A DNA stretch of 27,902 nt, from positions 1 through 27,902 of the IMG/VR virus record IMGVR_UViG_3300027971_002843, one strand, 5' to 3'. The notes beneath the pieces were generated by a model. That model was not told the DNA's origin and searched no databases. It saw only the letters and a list, made by a program, of their open reading frames with translations. Position numbers and translations under genes: made by a program. Source of the DNA: a virus. This document shows, piece by piece, positions 7,977-15,474 of this stretch (positions within the stretch are counted from its first letter, which is position 1; the number at the start of each line of letters is the position of its first letter).

Positions 7977-9697
7977 TTCAAGATAACTTAACAGCCAAGC
8001 AAAACGATTATGCTGTATTCTTGCCAGCTATCAGTGGCTTCTATGCCACTTACATAGGTAAGCAACGTGATCCTGTGAATGGGCCGTATGTAGATCCGGC
8101 TCGTATGCCTGCTGGTATCCAGGACATGGAACAGATGAACTGGCTCAACAGCACCAAAGGACTATTTCCATACAAGTGGTCGCTTTACTCGGGTGGACAT
8201 GCCAACTTGGATTTAACCAAACAAGACTGGTCCGAGGATATGGTGCGTAGCCGTGAGCCCGGTACACTTATGCTAGGTGACTCAGGTGGATTCCAGATTG
8301 CCAAGGGGTTATGGGAAGGCGAGTGGCGTGACCCAACTAGTGCAGAAGTTGTGGCCAGAATGGCTGAACTCAAGGCCAAGGGTGTTGAACATGTGTTGGA
8401 TCTCAAACCAGATGGTACACCCAAGCACGACAAGAATGGCAATAAAAAGTATGCCAAGATTGATCATGTTAAAAACTATCAGAACTTGTTAGATGCTGCA
8501 CAGAAGAAACGAGAAGCAGTGGTTAGATGGTTAGATGGTGTTTCAGATTATGGCATGACACTGGACATACCAACCTGGGTCATACATGATAAAAATGCCA
8601 GCGACAAGTGCGGTATTACCACATTGGAAGAAGCAGTGGCGGCTACCAAGTATAACAATGATTATTATATGCGGCATCGTAAAGGTGCTCGGAATGGTGG
8701 CATGAAAGTGCTTAATGTGTTACAAGGCGCCAACCATGCTGACGCAGATCGTTGGTATGACACAATGAAACACTACTGCGATCCAACCATTTATCCAGAC
8801 ACGCACTTTGATGGCTGGAGTATGGGCGGCCAGAACATGTGTGATGTGCATTTGGTATTGCGTAGACTTGTGGCATTGCGGCACGATGGCTTGCTTAAAG
8901 AAGGCATACACGATTGGATGCACTTCCTGGGCACAAGTAAACTGGAGTGGGCAGTGTTGTTAACTGACATTCAACGTGCTGTTCGCAAGTATGTGAATCC
9001 ATCATTTACCATCAGCTTTGATTGTGCAAGTCCGTTCTTGGCCACCGCCAACGGACAGGTCTATCATCATATTGATCTTCCACACAATGACAAGTGGTGT
9101 TATCGTATGAGTCCCATTGCTGATGACAAAAAGTATAGCACAGACACACGCCCATATGGATCAGCAGTGGTAGCAGATGGACTGGTTGATCACTTTGACG
9201 AAAGTCCAATCAGTCTACAGTTACAAATGAAAGACGTTTGTTACTATCAACCTGGAATGTTAAACAAGATTGGTAAAGAAGGAAAGACGTCGTGGGACAG
9301 TTTTAGTTACGCATTGTTAATGGGTCATAATGTTTGGATGCACTTGGAAGCAGTCCAACGAGCCAACCGCGAATATGATAATGGATCGTTTCCTGCCATG
9401 ATGTGGCATCAAAATGGAGATCATGCTCGATTCAAAGACATTGTGAATGCTATCTTTGCCACACCAGATCGTGCTGAAGCCGAAGCAATCATTGAACACT
9501 ATGACCGATATTGGATGGACATCATTGGTACTCGTGGATTCAAAGGCAAGAAGGCCAAGAACGCACACAGTCAATTCAATGCCTTATTTGAAGAAGCTGA
9601 TGTTGACAATGATAATGAAGATAGCGTACAATTAGAACAAGAGTTTAGCACGGACCAACTGGCCCGATTAGATCAACTAGAACAAGATCAAGTATAA
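7973..9697 (+). CDS. dpdA: DpdA-like DNA 7-deazaguanine transglycosylase (TGT family)
   Basis: A 574-residue member of the tRNA-guanine transglycosylase superfamily. DSGGFQ at 103-108 matches the TGT substrate-binding Asp loop, VLQGA (249-253) the base-recognition Gln-Gly, GWSMGG (281-286) the TGT 'GLAVGE' loop, and SFDCASPF (348-355) the catalytic Asp motif (candidate nucleophile Asp350). LMGHN further on matches the 'HN' segment of the zinc domain, but the TGT zinc cysteines (CXCXXC) are not seen. TGT enzymes swap guanine for a deazapurine in tRNA; DpdA relatives do so in DNA, and phages use them to protect their genomes from restriction. The context (folE and queD-like genes, coupling to the clamp) favours DNA over tRNA. 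The GTG start overlaps the clamp stop. Confidence 0.78.
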   Translation: MIQDNLTAKQNDYAVFLPAISGFYATYIGKQRDPVNGPYVDPARMPAGIQDMEQMNWLNSTKGLFPYKWSLYSGGHANLDLTKQDWSEDMVRSREPGTLMLGDSGGFQIAKGLWEGEWRDPTSAEVVARMAELKAKGVEHVLDLKPDGTPKHDKNGNKKYAKIDHVKNYQNLLDAAQKKREAVVRWLDGVSDYGMTLDIPTWVIHDKNASDKCGITTLEEAVAATKYNNDYYMRHRKGARNGGMKVLNVLQGANHADADRWYDTMKHYCDPTIYPDTHFDGWSMGGQNMCDVHLVLRRLVALRHDGLLKEGIHDWMHFLGTSKLEWAVLLTDIQRAVRKYVNPSFTISFDCASPFLATANGQVYHHIDLPHNDKWCYRMSPIADDKKYSTDTRPYGSAVVADGLVDHFDESPISLQLQMKDVCYYQPGMLNKIGKEGKTSWDSFSYALLMGHNVWMHLEAVQRANREYDNGSFPAMMWHQNGDHARFKDIVNAIFATPDRAEAEAIIEHYDRYWMDIIGTRGFKGKKAKNAHSQFNALFEEADVDNDNEDSVQLEQEFSTDQLARLDQLEQDQV

Positions 9698-10212
9698 TGA
9701 ACAGAGCAGGACACGAAGAAGTAAGTTTCTTTATAGGAACCGAAGTAGAACACACTGTTGCGTTTGGTATGAAGACCCTGTTTGTAGTAGGCTTACAAGA
9801 CAGCCAGATCGTTCAACAAGAAGCCAAAAACAATGATTGTGAACATATCTATTTTGGTGCAGACCAAAGTTTTCCTGCGTTAGATAAGAATGATGCTGAC
9901 GCTTGGCAGGATTGGGAATACATGATACAGTCGTGCCTAGAGGCTGGATGGTTATGCACACTTGATCTAGACCACGCACAAGCAGAGGGCTTGCTTGAAT
10001 CCGGACTTGTAGAGTTCCATAATTTTATTCCAATGATCAGTGTTAAACTGCCTTACATTCGACAATTTGGATACCATGCTACTCTTAAAATTGATGATCG
10101 AGATTTTGCAGCAACAAACCCGGGTGTGTGGTGTCATAGTTTACACAACTTACAAAATTCCAAGGTGTTTACTGACTGGTCTAAATATACCAAGGACGAA
10201 GTGATAAAATGA
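9697..10212 (+). CDS. Unknown protein coupled to dpdA
   Basis: A 171-residue soluble protein that I do not recognise. Its ATG overlaps the dpdA stop (TAATG) and its stop overlaps the next start (ATGA). Visible features: a hydrophobic strand near 26-32 (TLFVVG), an aromatic/acidic stretch around DADAWQDWEYM, and a C-terminal HNFIPMISVKLPYIRQFGYH followed by a DD.DF..TNPGVWCH.LH segment. Cysteines are scattered, without a metal-site spacing. Alternating strands and helices suggest an alpha/beta fold. Its place suggests it acts with DpdA or with DNA, but no function can be assigned. Confidence 0.8.
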   Translation: MNRAGHEEVSFFIGTEVEHTVAFGMKTLFVVGLQDSQIVQQEAKNNDCEHIYFGADQSFPALDKNDADAWQDWEYMIQSCLEAGWLCTLDLDHAQAEGLLESGLVEFHNFIPMISVKLPYIRQFGYHATLKIDDRDFAATNPGVWCHSLHNLQNSKVFTDWSKYTKDEVIK

Positions 10213-10526
10213 AAAACTGGCTAAGACAACGACTGCTTCACTTTTTAATAGATGCCGAACCTAGCAGGCCCAGTAGGATAGGTCGCGGAAACATCAGTGT
10301 TTCTTTAATGGATGACGAACTATGTGATGACAGCCCAAGTGGCATCGACCTACCAGATCCTATCAACTTTAAGGTACAAGCAGTATCAGGAGGCACAATA
10401 GTAGAGTCCAGTTGGTATGACCACAAGAAGGACGAAAATCGTATCAAACTGCATATTATTACCCAAGAAGAAAACTTAGCAGACTCAATTGGTAAAATTG
10501 TAACTATGGAACTATTACAAAAATGA
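10209..10526 (+). CDS. Small unknown phage protein
   Basis: A 105-residue protein overlapping both neighbours by four bases (ATGA at each end). The N-terminus is basic and hydrophobic (MKNWLRQRLLHFL), which could be an amphipathic helix. The middle contains SLMDDELCDDSPSGIDLPD, strongly acidic, followed by predicted strands. No family recognised. The tight overlaps make it a true gene of the clamp-dpdA operon. Confidence 0.75.
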   Translation: MKNWLRQRLLHFLIDAEPSRPSRIGRGNISVSLMDDELCDDSPSGIDLPDPINFKVQAVSGGTIVESSWYDHKKDENRIKLHIITQEENLADSIGKIVTMELLQK

Positions 10527-10972
10527 TACAAACAGAACGCGAAACAGTAGAACGGATTAAGGAAGCCGCACACAGAAAAATTTGGGTCACATTCCGCAAG
10601 GAAGGAATCCACTGCTACCCGGCGGCCGCAACAGATCCCCGGTTAAATACAGCAGGAGAATATGATGTATCGTTCCTTGCTAATCCTCATCGCCATATAT
10701 TTCATTTCAGGGTGTCAATCGATGTGTTCCACAACGACAGAGACATTGAATTCATTCAGTTCAAACGATGGCTCGAAGCGTTGTATAGCGGTTCGAATAC
10801 CGTTTTAGAACTTGATTGGAAAAGTTGCGAGATGATCGCCGACGACCTATATATACAAATAGCAGAACGCTATCCCAATCGTAATGTAGTAATTGAAGTA
10901 TCCGAAGACGGCGAGAACGGATGCTGCATTAGTTATAACCTTACTCGCCCAACACAATCAATTGTAATTTAA
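10523..10972 (+). CDS. Probable T-fold (QueD-like) protein, unknown activity
   Basis: A 149-residue protein of a kind widespread in T4-like phages of aquatic bacteria but without known role. Its layout parallels 6-carboxytetrahydropterin synthase (QueD): HRHIFHFRVSIDV (56-68) in the place of the QueD 'HGH' strand, then DIEFIQFKRWLEAL in the place of 'DF..LK..+', then SCEMIADDLY (101-110) like the 'TSENLA.W+' helix, then VVIEVSEDGENG, like the 'V.V.ET' substrate Glu strand. The catalytic Cys is not obvious. I infer a tunnelling-fold protein, perhaps a pterin or purine binder. It belongs to the dpdA operon, which fits deazaguanine metabolism. Confidence 0.55.
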   Translation: MIQTERETVERIKEAAHRKIWVTFRKEGIHCYPAAATDPRLNTAGEYDVSFLANPHRHIFHFRVSIDVFHNDRDIEFIQFKRWLEALYSGSNTVLELDWKSCEMIADDLYIQIAERYPNRNVVIEVSEDGENGCCISYNLTRPTQSIVI

Positions 10973-11745
10973 TGAAAATTTATCAATCTAAAGTTTTTAA
11001 TAATCTTGGTATGATTGATCAACAATCATTTATTCCTACATCTGTTGTTGCAAATCCTGCAAAAAATAGTATGCGTAGCATAATTGACATGTTTTTGATT
11101 TGGAAAACTATTGAATATTTTAAACCGACTACCTTACTAGAAATTGGTAGTTATGCAGGACAAACTTTAGGAATTATGCTTGAGTCAGCCGAATCTGATG
11201 CTAAATTGACCTCAGTAGATATAGATTTTAGTAGATTAGAAATATTTCAACATTTATTCCCTCATAATAAAATAGAATTTATTAAAACGGATAGCTTGGA
11301 TTTAAATCTTGATAGAAAATTTGATTTTATACATATCGACGGAAACCATACCTCTCCGTGGGTAGAAAATGATATTATTAAAAGTTTAGAAATGTCTCAT
11401 CAAAATACAATAATTTCAGTGGATGATTGTGAAAAAAATTGGATAGATGTACCTCGAGTTGTAAAAAGTTATCTGTGTGGGCAGAATGATTTTGTACCAT
11501 TTTTAATGGGAGAATCTTCAGTCTTTTTCCATCATGTATCACATTCCTCTGATGAATTTTTAGATCATTGGATACAAAATGATGCCAGAAATTTTATTAG
11601 TTTTTCAAACGAAAATTACTTCAATGAATTTCAGATTCTTAAAGCATCGTTTATATCTCAATACTCATTAACAAGTAGTATGCCTGGGTTAAATCAAGAC
11701 AGTTTAAAGTTGTTTATGAGAGCATGTAGTTTTTACAAACTTTAA
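10972..11745 (+). CDS. Class I SAM-dependent methyltransferase (MTase-24-like)
   Basis: A 257-residue protein. LLEIGSYAGQTLGIML is a clear motif I (E.GxxxG) of the SAM-binding Rossmann fold, LTSVDIDF supplies the acidic residue after strand 2, and FDFIHIDGNHT is the strand-4 'D..FIDG.H' motif seen in methyltransferase family 24, which modifies sugars or small molecules. The final 90 residues are family-specific and unknown. It overlaps the previous gene (TAATG). Base composition turns visibly more AT-rich here than in the dpdA block, which suggests a separate origin. A candidate terminator overlaps its stop. Confidence 0.7.
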   Translation: MKIYQSKVFNNLGMIDQQSFIPTSVVANPAKNSMRSIIDMFLIWKTIEYFKPTTLLEIGSYAGQTLGIMLESAESDAKLTSVDIDFSRLEIFQHLFPHNKIEFIKTDSLDLNLDRKFDFIHIDGNHTSPWVENDIIKSLEMSHQNTIISVDDCEKNWIDVPRVVKSYLCGQNDFVPFLMGESSVFFHHVSHSSDEFLDHWIQNDARNFISFSNENYFNEFQILKASFISQYSLTSSMPGLNQDSLKLFMRACSFYKL

Positions 11746-11779
11746 CTAGTTGACAGCAGTTAATTTAAGTTGTTTTTTT
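11738..11779 (+). terminator. Candidate rho-independent terminator
   Basis: AACT-TTAACT (11738-11747) can pair with AGTTAA (11758-11763) and, after a bulge, AGTT (11768-11771), followed by seven T at 11773-11779. The stem is AT-rich and includes the stop codon of the methyltransferase gene, so termination may be partial. It would close the clamp-dpdA operon. A TTGACA in the loop has no matching -10. Confidence 0.4.
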
Positions 11780-11805
11780 AAATTTATTATTAATAAGGAA
11801 ATATT

Positions 11806-12033
11806 ATGGGCAAACCCCAACATCGTGTAAACCCAAGAGCCCTTCAAGCATTTGAAGACTTGTCAAGCTACTTGGAATTCTGTCGAGACTTTGGCTACAG
11901 ATATCGCGAAGAAGATCTGTACAACTTCAAAGCCTATGCATGGCAACAATATAACAAGTTCACACAAGGCAAGAACGCCAAGAACATGTGGGACGAAGAC
12001 AGCCGTAGATTCTCAGGATATCGCCGTGCGTAA
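11806..12033 (+). CDS. Small conserved phage protein upstream of glycosyltransferase
   Basis: A 75-residue protein rich in aromatic and charged residues (EFCRDFGYRYREEDLYNFKA, then YAWQQYNKF), predicted helical, with no recognised family. AGGAA lies upstream of the ATG. It overlaps the next gene by eight bases, so the pair is probably translated together. No membrane segment or metal site is seen. Confidence 0.75.
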   Translation: MGKPQHRVNPRALQAFEDLSSYLEFCRDFGYRYREEDLYNFKAYAWQQYNKFTQGKNAKNMWDEDSRRFSGYRRA

Positions 12034-13231
12034 ATTATTTTACATGGGGATTGAAAAAATTGAATCCCGTTACACTCTACAGCTGACCGAATGGAATCGC
12101 CGCGTATTTGATCGCCGCGGCCTAGATGTTGTTTATGTTGATGGTGCGAATATCGATAACACACAGAGTATCAGTGTAGGTCAAGTTTTAGATGCCCACG
12201 GTCGTAGTTACTTTAGCATGAGCCAAATGATGAACCTGGTTCAAATGATGCGAAACGGAGAAGTTACAAATGAAGATGTTATCTACTTTGAAGACATGTT
12301 TACTCCAGGTATTGAAAGCCTACCCTATATTATGGATCAAATTCCAATTGAGCAAAGGCCTCGTGTGTATGTTCGTTGCCTTGCACAGGCTATCGATCCT
12401 GACGATTTTGTACACGTTTGGGGCATGGCGGAATGGATGTCAACGTATGAAAAGATGGTTAACCAATTTGTAACAGGTGTGCTAGCCACTAACGAAGAGA
12501 TGGTTGCTCATATGCGTATTGCCGGGTGGACTGCTCCGATCTACAATATTAGTGGCCTGGCATTTGGCAAAGCAGAAGTTCTAGAGCGTATAGGTGGAGC
12601 ACAAAATATAAAACCGTTCGCAGATCGTAAAATGCGTGTGGGATTTGCCGCTAGGTTTGACCAAGAGAAACAACCAGACTTCTACATGGACCTGATTGAA
12701 ATGTATTATCAATTAACTCGACGTCAAAATGTGGAGTTTGCTATATTTCAAGGTGGCCCGTTACGCAGTAACAATCCTAAGTATATTGATCGTGCTAGAC
12801 AACTAGAACGTGAAGGTAAACTTAAAATTTATGAGAACTTAAAGAAAAATGATTACTACGCTTTGCTTAATGATACTCGTGTATTGTTTAATTGTGCATT
12901 ACAAGACTGGGTTTCTAACACCGTCTCAGAAGCTGATACTTTGGGTTGCAATGTTCTTTATCCTGCTTACAGAAGTTTTCCCGAGACTTTTGCTGATGAT
13001 CCTAATAGGCTCTATGTTCCTTGGAGTATCGACGACGCTTATACCAAGTTAGAATTATTATTAAACGATCCACATCACAACATGGGGTTAATTTCAGACT
13101 GGACTGATGGCACAGTAGATCGCATTGTAGATATATTGGAAGGCAAAGGTGAATCTTGGAATCGTGCAGGCAATAGATATCGTGATCATGTGAGTCAAGC
13201 AAAATATCAAGTGAAAAAGATTGAAGAATAA
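12026..13231 (+). CDS. Glycosyltransferase, GT-B (family 4-like)
   Basis: A 401-residue protein. The frame is open upstream to 11852, but I choose the GTG at 12026 because AGGA sits seven bases before it and the protein then begins RKLFYMG, while the upstream part is the small gene read in another frame. The C-terminal half has the GT-B donor-site layout: VGFAARFDQEKQP, AIFQGGPLRSNN, and NCALQDWVSNTVSEADTLG in place of the 'E.G....EA.A.G' donor loop. Very similar proteins are common in T4-like phages of marine and freshwater bacteria. The acceptor is unknown (DNA base, virion protein or host glycan). Confidence 0.65.
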   Translation: MRKLFYMGIEKIESRYTLQLTEWNRRVFDRRGLDVVYVDGANIDNTQSISVGQVLDAHGRSYFSMSQMMNLVQMMRNGEVTNEDVIYFEDMFTPGIESLPYIMDQIPIEQRPRVYVRCLAQAIDPDDFVHVWGMAEWMSTYEKMVNQFVTGVLATNEEMVAHMRIAGWTAPIYNISGLAFGKAEVLERIGGAQNIKPFADRKMRVGFAARFDQEKQPDFYMDLIEMYYQLTRRQNVEFAIFQGGPLRSNNPKYIDRARQLEREGKLKIYENLKKNDYYALLNDTRVLFNCALQDWVSNTVSEADTLGCNVLYPAYRSFPETFADDPNRLYVPWSIDDAYTKLELLLNDPHHNMGLISDWTDGTVDRIVDILEGKGESWNRAGNRYRDHVSQAKYQVKKIEE

Positions 13232-13264
13232 GTAATCTTATCAAATTAAAGTAAGGAAATTAAA

Positions 13265-14203
13265 ATGAAAAAATTGTTGTCTATTATATTATTGTTGTGC
13301 AGTTTTGGTCTGTCGGCTCAATCATTTCCTGCAAAACCTGTAAAAATTATTGTTGGTCTTCCAGTAGGATCTGGTCCTGACGTTATCATTAGAAAAGTTG
13401 CAGATCAACTGTCGACAAAATGGTCTGTTCCGGTTATCATTGAAAACCGACCAGGCGGCGGCGGTGCTGTATCACTAAACGCATTTAATTCGGAACCGGC
13501 AGATGGCTATACCCTGTTCTTTGGCGACGTTGGCACAGTTGCTGGATATCCAATCTTATATAACGACGCCAAGATCATTGAAAACTTAGAACCAGTTCGT
13601 CCAGTAATTTATTCTGAGATGATGTTATTTGCTGGCAGTAAAATTCAAAATGCCAATGATTTAAAAACAGCGTTAAAAGCAAATCCAACACTTGGTAGCT
13701 GGGGTATAGGTAGTCCAGCGCATATCAATGATTTAGTTGTGGCTGACACCTTTGGTATTAACGCGATTCACGTGCCTTATAAAGATTATGGACAATGGTT
13801 TATTGACACATCAAATCAACAAGTAACCGCAGGATTTGCGACTATGGCTTCGGCTGGTAAAATGGAAAAGTCTGGTAAAATTCGATATCTTGCTGTCACT
13901 GGAGACCGCAGAGACTTTGCCTATCCGGATGTTCCTACTGTAAAAGAATTAACTGGTAAGAATATTAAAACTCTTGCCAGCTACGTGGCTGTCTATACCA
14001 ATAAAAAAGTAGATCCAGCGATACGAAAAAAACTGATCAAGGACTTTGATGAAGTTGTTAACAGCAATAATATAAAGTTTGCCTTGTTGGCAGTTGACTA
14101 TCGTCCAATGCCTATCAGTGTTGATGAATTCAAAACCTATGCTAATGAGCAATATAATCTTTACAAAAAGTTAATCAAGCAGTATAATATTACTATTAAC
14201 TAA
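13265..14203 (+). CDS. tctC: TctC/Bug-type periplasmic solute-binding protein
   Basis: A 312-residue protein with a Sec signal peptide (MKKLLSIILLLCSFGLSA, cleavage likely before Gln19). The mature start FPAKPVKIIVGLPVGSGPD, then VPVIIENRPGGGGAVSLNA and ADGYTLFFGD, is the hallmark of the Bug family of receptors of tripartite tricarboxylate transporters, which bind carboxylates, nicotinate and similar compounds in the periplasm. The YPDVPTVKEL stretch near the C-terminus is also typical. Length (about 310-325 in the family) and motifs look intact. The family is hugely expanded in Burkholderiales and very unusual in a phage. No TctA/TctB membrane genes are nearby, so it would have to feed a host transporter or act alone. 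Confidence 0.9.
   Translation: MKKLLSIILLLCSFGLSAQSFPAKPVKIIVGLPVGSGPDVIIRKVADQLSTKWSVPVIIENRPGGGGAVSLNAFNSEPADGYTLFFGDVGTVAGYPILYNDAKIIENLEPVRPVIYSEMMLFAGSKIQNANDLKTALKANPTLGSWGIGSPAHINDLVVADTFGINAIHVPYKDYGQWFIDTSNQQVTAGFATMASAGKMEKSGKIRYLAVTGDRRDFAYPDVPTVKELTGKNIKTLASYVAVYTNKKVDPAIRKKLIKDFDEVVNSNNIKFALLAVDYRPMPISVDEFKTYANEQYNLYKKLIKQYNITIN
14160..14188 (+). promoter_or_regulatory. Promoter inside the 3' end of tctC
   Basis: TTTACA at 14160-14165 and TATAAT at 14183-14188, exactly 17 bases apart. The same boxes and spacing occur in the duplicated promoter at 24152 and 24949. It lies in the last codons of tctC and would drive the epimerase relic and the amidinotransferase gene. Confidence 0.5.
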
Positions 14204-14215
14204 AAGAAAGCACAT

Positions 14216-14326
14216 ATGAAAGTTTTAGTAACCGGAGTCGCTAGATTTATAGGTGGTGAAACTGTGTTAAAATTAGTAGATGCTGGTCACGTGTTATCAC
14301 GTAAGACAGATCAAATAATAAATTAA
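14216..14326 (+). pseudogene. Truncated remnant of a GalE-like epimerase (36 codons)
   Basis: The frame ATG at 14216 to TAA at 14324-14326 encodes a peptide beginning MKVLVTGVARFIGGETVLKL, then VDAGHVLS and an unrelated end. It is nearly the same as the first 26 or so residues of the intact epimerase at 16029 (VTGAAGFIGGETLLKLVDAG), but the nucleotide match is partial, so the copies have diverged. The second glycine of the GxxGxxG NAD motif is Arg here and the remainder is missing, so it cannot be an enzyme. Its stop overlaps the next start (TAATG), so it may survive as a leader that delivers ribosomes to the amidinotransferase gene. Confidence 0.75.
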
Positions 14327-15471
14327 TGTTACATTCTGTTTATCAACATTGGGATCCTTTAAAGGTATGTGTAGTGGGGCGCAGTTACCCTCCAGAATTT
14401 TATTCGTGGATTAAGGTCCCAAGGATAAGGAATGTATTTGAAAAACTTGCTGCCGAAACGGAAGAAGACTATCAGTCTATTGTAAAAAAATTACAAGAAT
14501 TTGGTGTTGAAATTTTACGACCGGAACTTCCTGAACAATCTTTTATTAATGGCAAATATGTTCCGCCACCAATGATGCCAAGAGATCATGCCATTATGAT
14601 TGGAGAAACATTTTATAGTAATATAGAAAACTACGATTTTCAATACTTTTACTGGAACATTCAACAAGACGGTTGGCCCTATTGTACAACCTTTGAAGAT
14701 ATTCAAAATTTACCAATTGATCTACAAAAAATATGTCTATCTGAACATGAAAAATATGTAAAAAGAATAAACAATACTGGATATAGTAAAATTTTTAAAT
14801 ATCTTGAATCTCAAGGAACTATTATAGAAACATTTGCCGATCCTCATATCACTGGACCTATGGTTTCTAGAATTGGCCAAGATTTGTATTTTGGAACTCA
14901 TTATTATAATGAAGATACAACCGAATTAAAAAAAGTAGTTGATGCTAAATTTACAAATACTAGAAATCACATAGTCAATACCGGAGGACACAGTGATGGA
15001 ACTTATTGTCCCGTATGTCCTGGATTAATTATAAGTTTACACGACGTTCCTACTTATGCAGACACATTTCCAGGATGGGAAGTAATTTATCTTCCTCCAT
15101 CACATTTGAATAAACTAGATGATTTTCAAAAAATAAAAAGTAAAAATAACGGAAAATGGTGGATACCTGGATTTGAAACAGATCAAGGAGTTATAGATAC
15201 TGTTGAATCATCGTTAAGTAATTGGACTGGGTATATTGAAGAAACAGTGTTTGATGTCAACATGTTGATTATTGATCCCAAAAATGTCATGGTTTTTAAT
15301 TATAACAAACAGGTATTTGATGCGTTAGACCGGTATGGCATCACCCCACACATAGTACCATTCAGACATAGATATTTTTGGGATGGCGGGGTTCACTGTG
15401 TAACCAACGATTTGCATAGAGAAGGTGTTATGCAAGATTATTTTTCAAAAATATCTAGCAAAGAGTATTAA
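14326..15471 (+). CDS. Amidinotransferase-like guanidine-modifying enzyme
   Basis: A 381-residue pentein-fold protein resembling glycine/inosamine amidinotransferases, which move the amidino group of arginine to an amine through a Cys adduct. Key segments: MMPRDHAIMIG (83-93), ADPHI with Asp172, GGHSDGTYCPVCPGLI with catalytic His222, and WDGGVHCVTNDLHREG with nucleophile Cys358. The spacing between His and Cys and the 'HC.T.D..R.G' end match this family. The acceptor is unknown; candidates are a small amine or an amino sugar. The ATG overlaps the stop of the epimerase relic. The gene is AT-rich with its neighbour 15475-16032, and both sit between two copies of the epimerase 5' end. Confidence 0.8.
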   Translation: MLHSVYQHWDPLKVCVVGRSYPPEFYSWIKVPRIRNVFEKLAAETEEDYQSIVKKLQEFGVEILRPELPEQSFINGKYVPPPMMPRDHAIMIGETFYSNIENYDFQYFYWNIQQDGWPYCTTFEDIQNLPIDLQKICLSEHEKYVKRINNTGYSKIFKYLESQGTIIETFADPHITGPMVSRIGQDLYFGTHYYNEDTTELKKVVDAKFTNTRNHIVNTGGHSDGTYCPVCPGLIISLHDVPTYADTFPGWEVIYLPPSHLNKLDDFQKIKSKNNGKWWIPGFETDQGVIDTVESSLSNWTGYIEETVFDVNMLIIDPKNVMVFNYNKQVFDALDRYGITPHIVPFRHRYFWDGGVHCVTNDLHREGVMQDYFSKISSKEY

Positions 15472-15474
15472 CAA

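Noticed and set aside
10790-10801. GGTTCGAATACC, like a tRNA T-arm
   Set aside because: It lies inside the well-supported 149-residue gene, and no acceptor, D or anticodon arm can be found around it.
11750-11790. Promoter starting with TTGACA before the 75-residue gene
   Set aside because: At 16-18 bases downstream there is only a T-run, not a -10 box; the region fits a terminator better.
11852-12025. N-terminal extension of the glycosyltransferase
   Set aside because: The translated stretch is the out-of-frame reading of the 75-residue gene, and the GTG at 12026 has a good ribosome site.
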